Below are positions 61,078-64,000 of a DNA stretch of 64,000 bases, in pieces. The stretch's first letter is position 1; each line of letters opens with the position of its first letter. A model generated the notes under the pieces. It worked only from the letters and a program-made list of their open reading frames with translations, had not been told where the DNA came from and ran no database searches. The position numbers and the translations under genes were made by a program. Source of the stretch: Urechis unicinctus (taxonomy: Eukaryota; Annelida; Polychaeta; Xenopneusta; Urechidae); NCBI GenBank assembly GCA_034190875.2, contig CM067356.1, positions 24,066,218 to 24,130,217 on the forward strand, written 5' to 3'.

Positions 61078-64000
61078 AGTAATGTCACGCATCTGAGCTT
61101 TCCTCCCGTTCGTCCTTTAACCCTGTAGATAATTTAGGAAGGAATATGCTGAACTAAAAATTTTGCCTACGTCTGAATGAAGCCATCTACACTCGCATGA
61201 TTGTGATTGTTGATTGTGGCACAGAATTGATAATCTGAATTTCACCATGATATCGTTTATAAGTGTGATGTGATGCGTGTCGTGTGCATGCATACGTTCA
61301 GCTTCTGGCATCGAATGTAAAGCGGTGCAAAGTGATGTGCTATGTACCAATAAAATATTACCATGCATTAACCATTGCAATGATCTTTTTGTGCATAATG
61401 CTGAAAAATGCCTCACATGTGAACATAAGGATTTGCAATGCATTGGTACAGTTGTGGATTTTCTCCAATAAAATAATCCCATTATTTTTGCTTGCCAATG
61501 CGCGTTTAAATGTGAAAATAATTTTTTCTTTATTATAACAGTTAACTATTTTAGTTGAAATTTGTTTAACTTCACAATGATATCCATGATTTTGCCTGGA
61601 TGCTAGGAGACATCATACTTATAGGTCTCAAGTATCTTTCAAACGAGTGTGCTTTTACATGGCCATGTTGCAAGTGTGATGCTGTCGCGGCAGATTCAGT
61701 CACAGTCTATCAGTATAGGGGAAGAAGAGGCCTTATCTATATCCTAACGAATAGTCCCAACTTCCATGGCGGCGGCTCTATCCATGCTTGTCATTAAGTA
61801 ATCATGGATATGAAATTCAGGTTCATCAAACAGTGATATGCATACGATTGCCAGTAGCAGGATGGTTGCATTGTCTCGGGCAATAGAGAGAATTGTGACT
61901 GGGTGAAGCGCGTCCGTTTTCAATACCAGTACTTGTTATGAGATTAATTGTGGCTCATTGTACCTTCATAGCAGCAACAGTTACAAAATATTCTAGTGTC
62001 TTTTCGTAGAATCCCACGTTTCATATCCCACTCTCGTTTGGCACTGCGTGTAAAGTGTTCTGCCGAAATGCTCGGGTAAGCATATTTACAGGCATAAAAC
62101 GACCTTGCAGCACCAGCTCGGGTATATATTATCCAACAGTATAAAAATGCTTGTCTAAAGCCCCATTGAGAACATCATATTACAAGTATAAATGAGATGC
62201 ACCACCGGATTCTTTGGCATGTTCATCCAACGCTGTTATCTCGTCAAGCGATGCATTCAACAGATTAACCCAGATTAACTCAATGACATATTAGATTGAC
62301 CTTGGATACAGAACATGATCATAAACAGCTATCGTGATATTCCTACAGCGTGGCACTAGTCATTATAGAGCACCAAAAGCAAGAAACCATAAGTGCAGAA
62401 TAAACGCGATATCCAGTGAATGTTTTAGCCTTCTTCTTTGACACGAGAGAAATCATATCCAGGCATTTGCAGTGAGTTCGTTTTTAATCATTTGGGAAGT
62501 CTTCTTGGTCCTTGCACCCAACATGGTTGCAATATTGATTAATGCGCTGAACTTTCGATATGTACTTGAATATATAATAAACCGGCAATAATACGTCAGG
62601 AATAGCATCATTGTTTTCCAGCATACCCCCCTCGCACGACGATAAATTATAATAAAATGATAGCACAATTTGGGAGTCACCGATATACAAAAATAAATGT
62701 TGTACACTTAGCAATGTGATGAATAATAAGACTTCCAAATTAATGACAGTGTTGGGCAACGACGACAACAAACATGATATACTAATTAAACGTCCAGCGA
62801 AATCCCAATTGCAGAATGTCCCTTAAATATGGTTTATTCATTCGTAATCAACACCCCGTGCAGTTCATATTGCATCCCCGCAGAGCGAGGAGTATGCTAA
62901 GCCTTGACTGTCAATCCCGATGTTCTCTTAAGTTTTTGATTATTCGATTATGTTAAATGATGAGGTTGACATTTGGCTAACATAGGTCACTTGTTAATCC
63001 AAGCAGCTATCTATTTTTACCATTCGCGAAGTTTGGCTTGGAATGACTCACATTGAACAAAGTATAATTAATTTTATTCGACACTAATTTGTCTGACATG
63101 CGGATTATTAATTCACCGACCACAAGGTGACATAAACGGCACTTAATTATGACTAATTCATTACAGCATAGTGTTCTAAAGTCAATTTTACATTCAACGG
63201 AACTACTGCATGGGGGTCTCTGCAAAATGTCCCCCATGATATAATATTCATGTTGGAAGGCACAAATGCCATGATAATTCCATAGACATTGGGCTGTATT
63301 ATAGATCTTAAATGATACAAAGGTTTTGAATTATAAATCAATACAATTAATAAAATAACAAAGGGTAAATCTTAGATTTTTGCTCTCCGTGAATACTGTC
63401 GCATTCATATTTTCCCCGGTTTGAGGCACCACACTAGCAACAAAGACAGCCATTGACAAGGCAGGAAATAGTAAATAGGCCCATTACTGTAGGGGCGATA
63501 TTTGTAAATCCGCACGAATACTTGTGTAGTTGCGGTAATCGTTTTTCATCACTTTGAATCGTCACAGTGTGTAATGATTAAAGTTACAAGGTTACTAGTG
63601 GTTTCTATGCACTGAGGTATGTAACAATATAATCCGATCAGGACAAAGACAATAAAGAAACGTGATATGCAATATTTGGCCCTGGTGAGTAGTACCATGA
63701 CGGAAAACCCATAAACTAGCCATATTGTTAAAATGGATCTGTGTTTGATACCGGACCCCACCCCCTCGCAAAATGCACCGAGGGTCACTGCCACGCTTCG
63801 ATGGAAAAGCATTCGTCTATATTCAAAAATAAGCCCATGCAAAGCAAGATCGGTTCCAATGCCTAGTGTCATATATATTGACAGAATTTGTTTCTCGGCG
63901 CCACGTCAGGAACTATACAAATATTTAAAAAACAATGTGTAGTGTAGAGCGGGCATGATGTTTGTGGAAAGAAGATTAAACATTCGTCCATGCTACTGCG
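61078..64000. other. Non-coding stretch at the window's right end
   Basis: No convincing gene. The match to copy 1 continues to about 63,705, with an extra 400 bp near 63,108-63,507. The last 295 bp have no visible counterpart; open frames at 63,549-63,872 (-, hydrophobic) and 63,733-63,942 (+) overlap each other and are not recognised. Confidence 0.45.
61467..61472 (+). promoter_or_regulatory. Candidate polyadenylation signal for gene B'
   Basis: AATAAA is at the position equivalent to 26,209-26,214, in a conserved context about 390 nt after the B' stop. Weak evidence alone. Confidence 0.22.

Larger units (their letters stand above)
39121..63705. repeat. Segmental duplication, copy 2
   Basis: This is the direct partner of positions 1-29,950. 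The match begins near 39,121, where copy 1 is already cut by the window edge, so the true left border is not visible. It fades near 63,705. Relative to copy 1 it lacks most of 6,918-9,031, the transposon at 18,821-20,337 and 27,523-29,400. It has extra DNA at about 43,349-44,394, 50,957-51,822 and 57,832-58,593. Confidence 0.93.

Overview
This window looks like eukaryotic nuclear DNA, probably from an invertebrate animal. The reasons are very sparse coding sequence, long AT-rich non-coding stretches, large microsatellites, a decayed Polinton/Maverick-type element and a TIR/TSD-bounded DNA transposon. No rRNA, tRNA, CRISPR array or bacterial operon was seen. The taxonomic placement is inference; no gene here fixes the lineage.

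The dominant structure is a large direct duplication. Copy 1 (from the window's left edge to about 29,950) is collinear with copy 2 (about 39,121 to 63,705), separated by about 9.2 kb of single-copy DNA. By eye the aligned stretches are roughly 90-98% identical but are broken by indels of 0.2-2.1 kb. Under this lies an older repeat layer: blocks at 15.4, 17.9, 20.7 and 21.5 kb have diverged counterparts in the same order at 22.1, 23.95, 24.54 and 25.07 kb.

The best protein-coding candidates are four copies of a small single-pass membrane protein: A (15,973-16,218) with its duplicate A' (52,638-52,883), and B (25,432-25,725) with B' (60,694-61,077). A and B are diverged paralogues. They share a Trp-Thr start of the conserved region, a Pro-rich entry, one hydrophobic helix ending in an IYA-x-LY motif, and a C-terminus with MFL followed by basic residues. 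I do not recognise the family.

Copy 1 carries a 6.7-kb Polinton-like element (7,564-14,306) with imperfect terminal inverted repeats. Its contents are broken remnants of an integrase, a protein-primed type B DNA polymerase, a short charged (possibly coiled-coil) ORF, a 43-bp minisatellite and a Cys-containing unidentified gene. Copy 2 keeps only the right-hand part (46,671-50,066), without the left terminus and integrase. Copy 1 also holds a 1.5-kb hAT-like non-autonomous transposon (18,821-20,337) with an 8-bp target duplication; copy 2 preserves the empty site.

The single-copy spacer (29,951-39,120) shows no convincing gene. It contains a perfect 16-bp-stem hairpin, a hairpin with an AT-dinucleotide core followed by a long AT tract, and one pair of old diverged repeats. 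Copy 2 alone has a 119-bp GA tract and a C-rich tract able to form a G-quadruplex on the minus strand.
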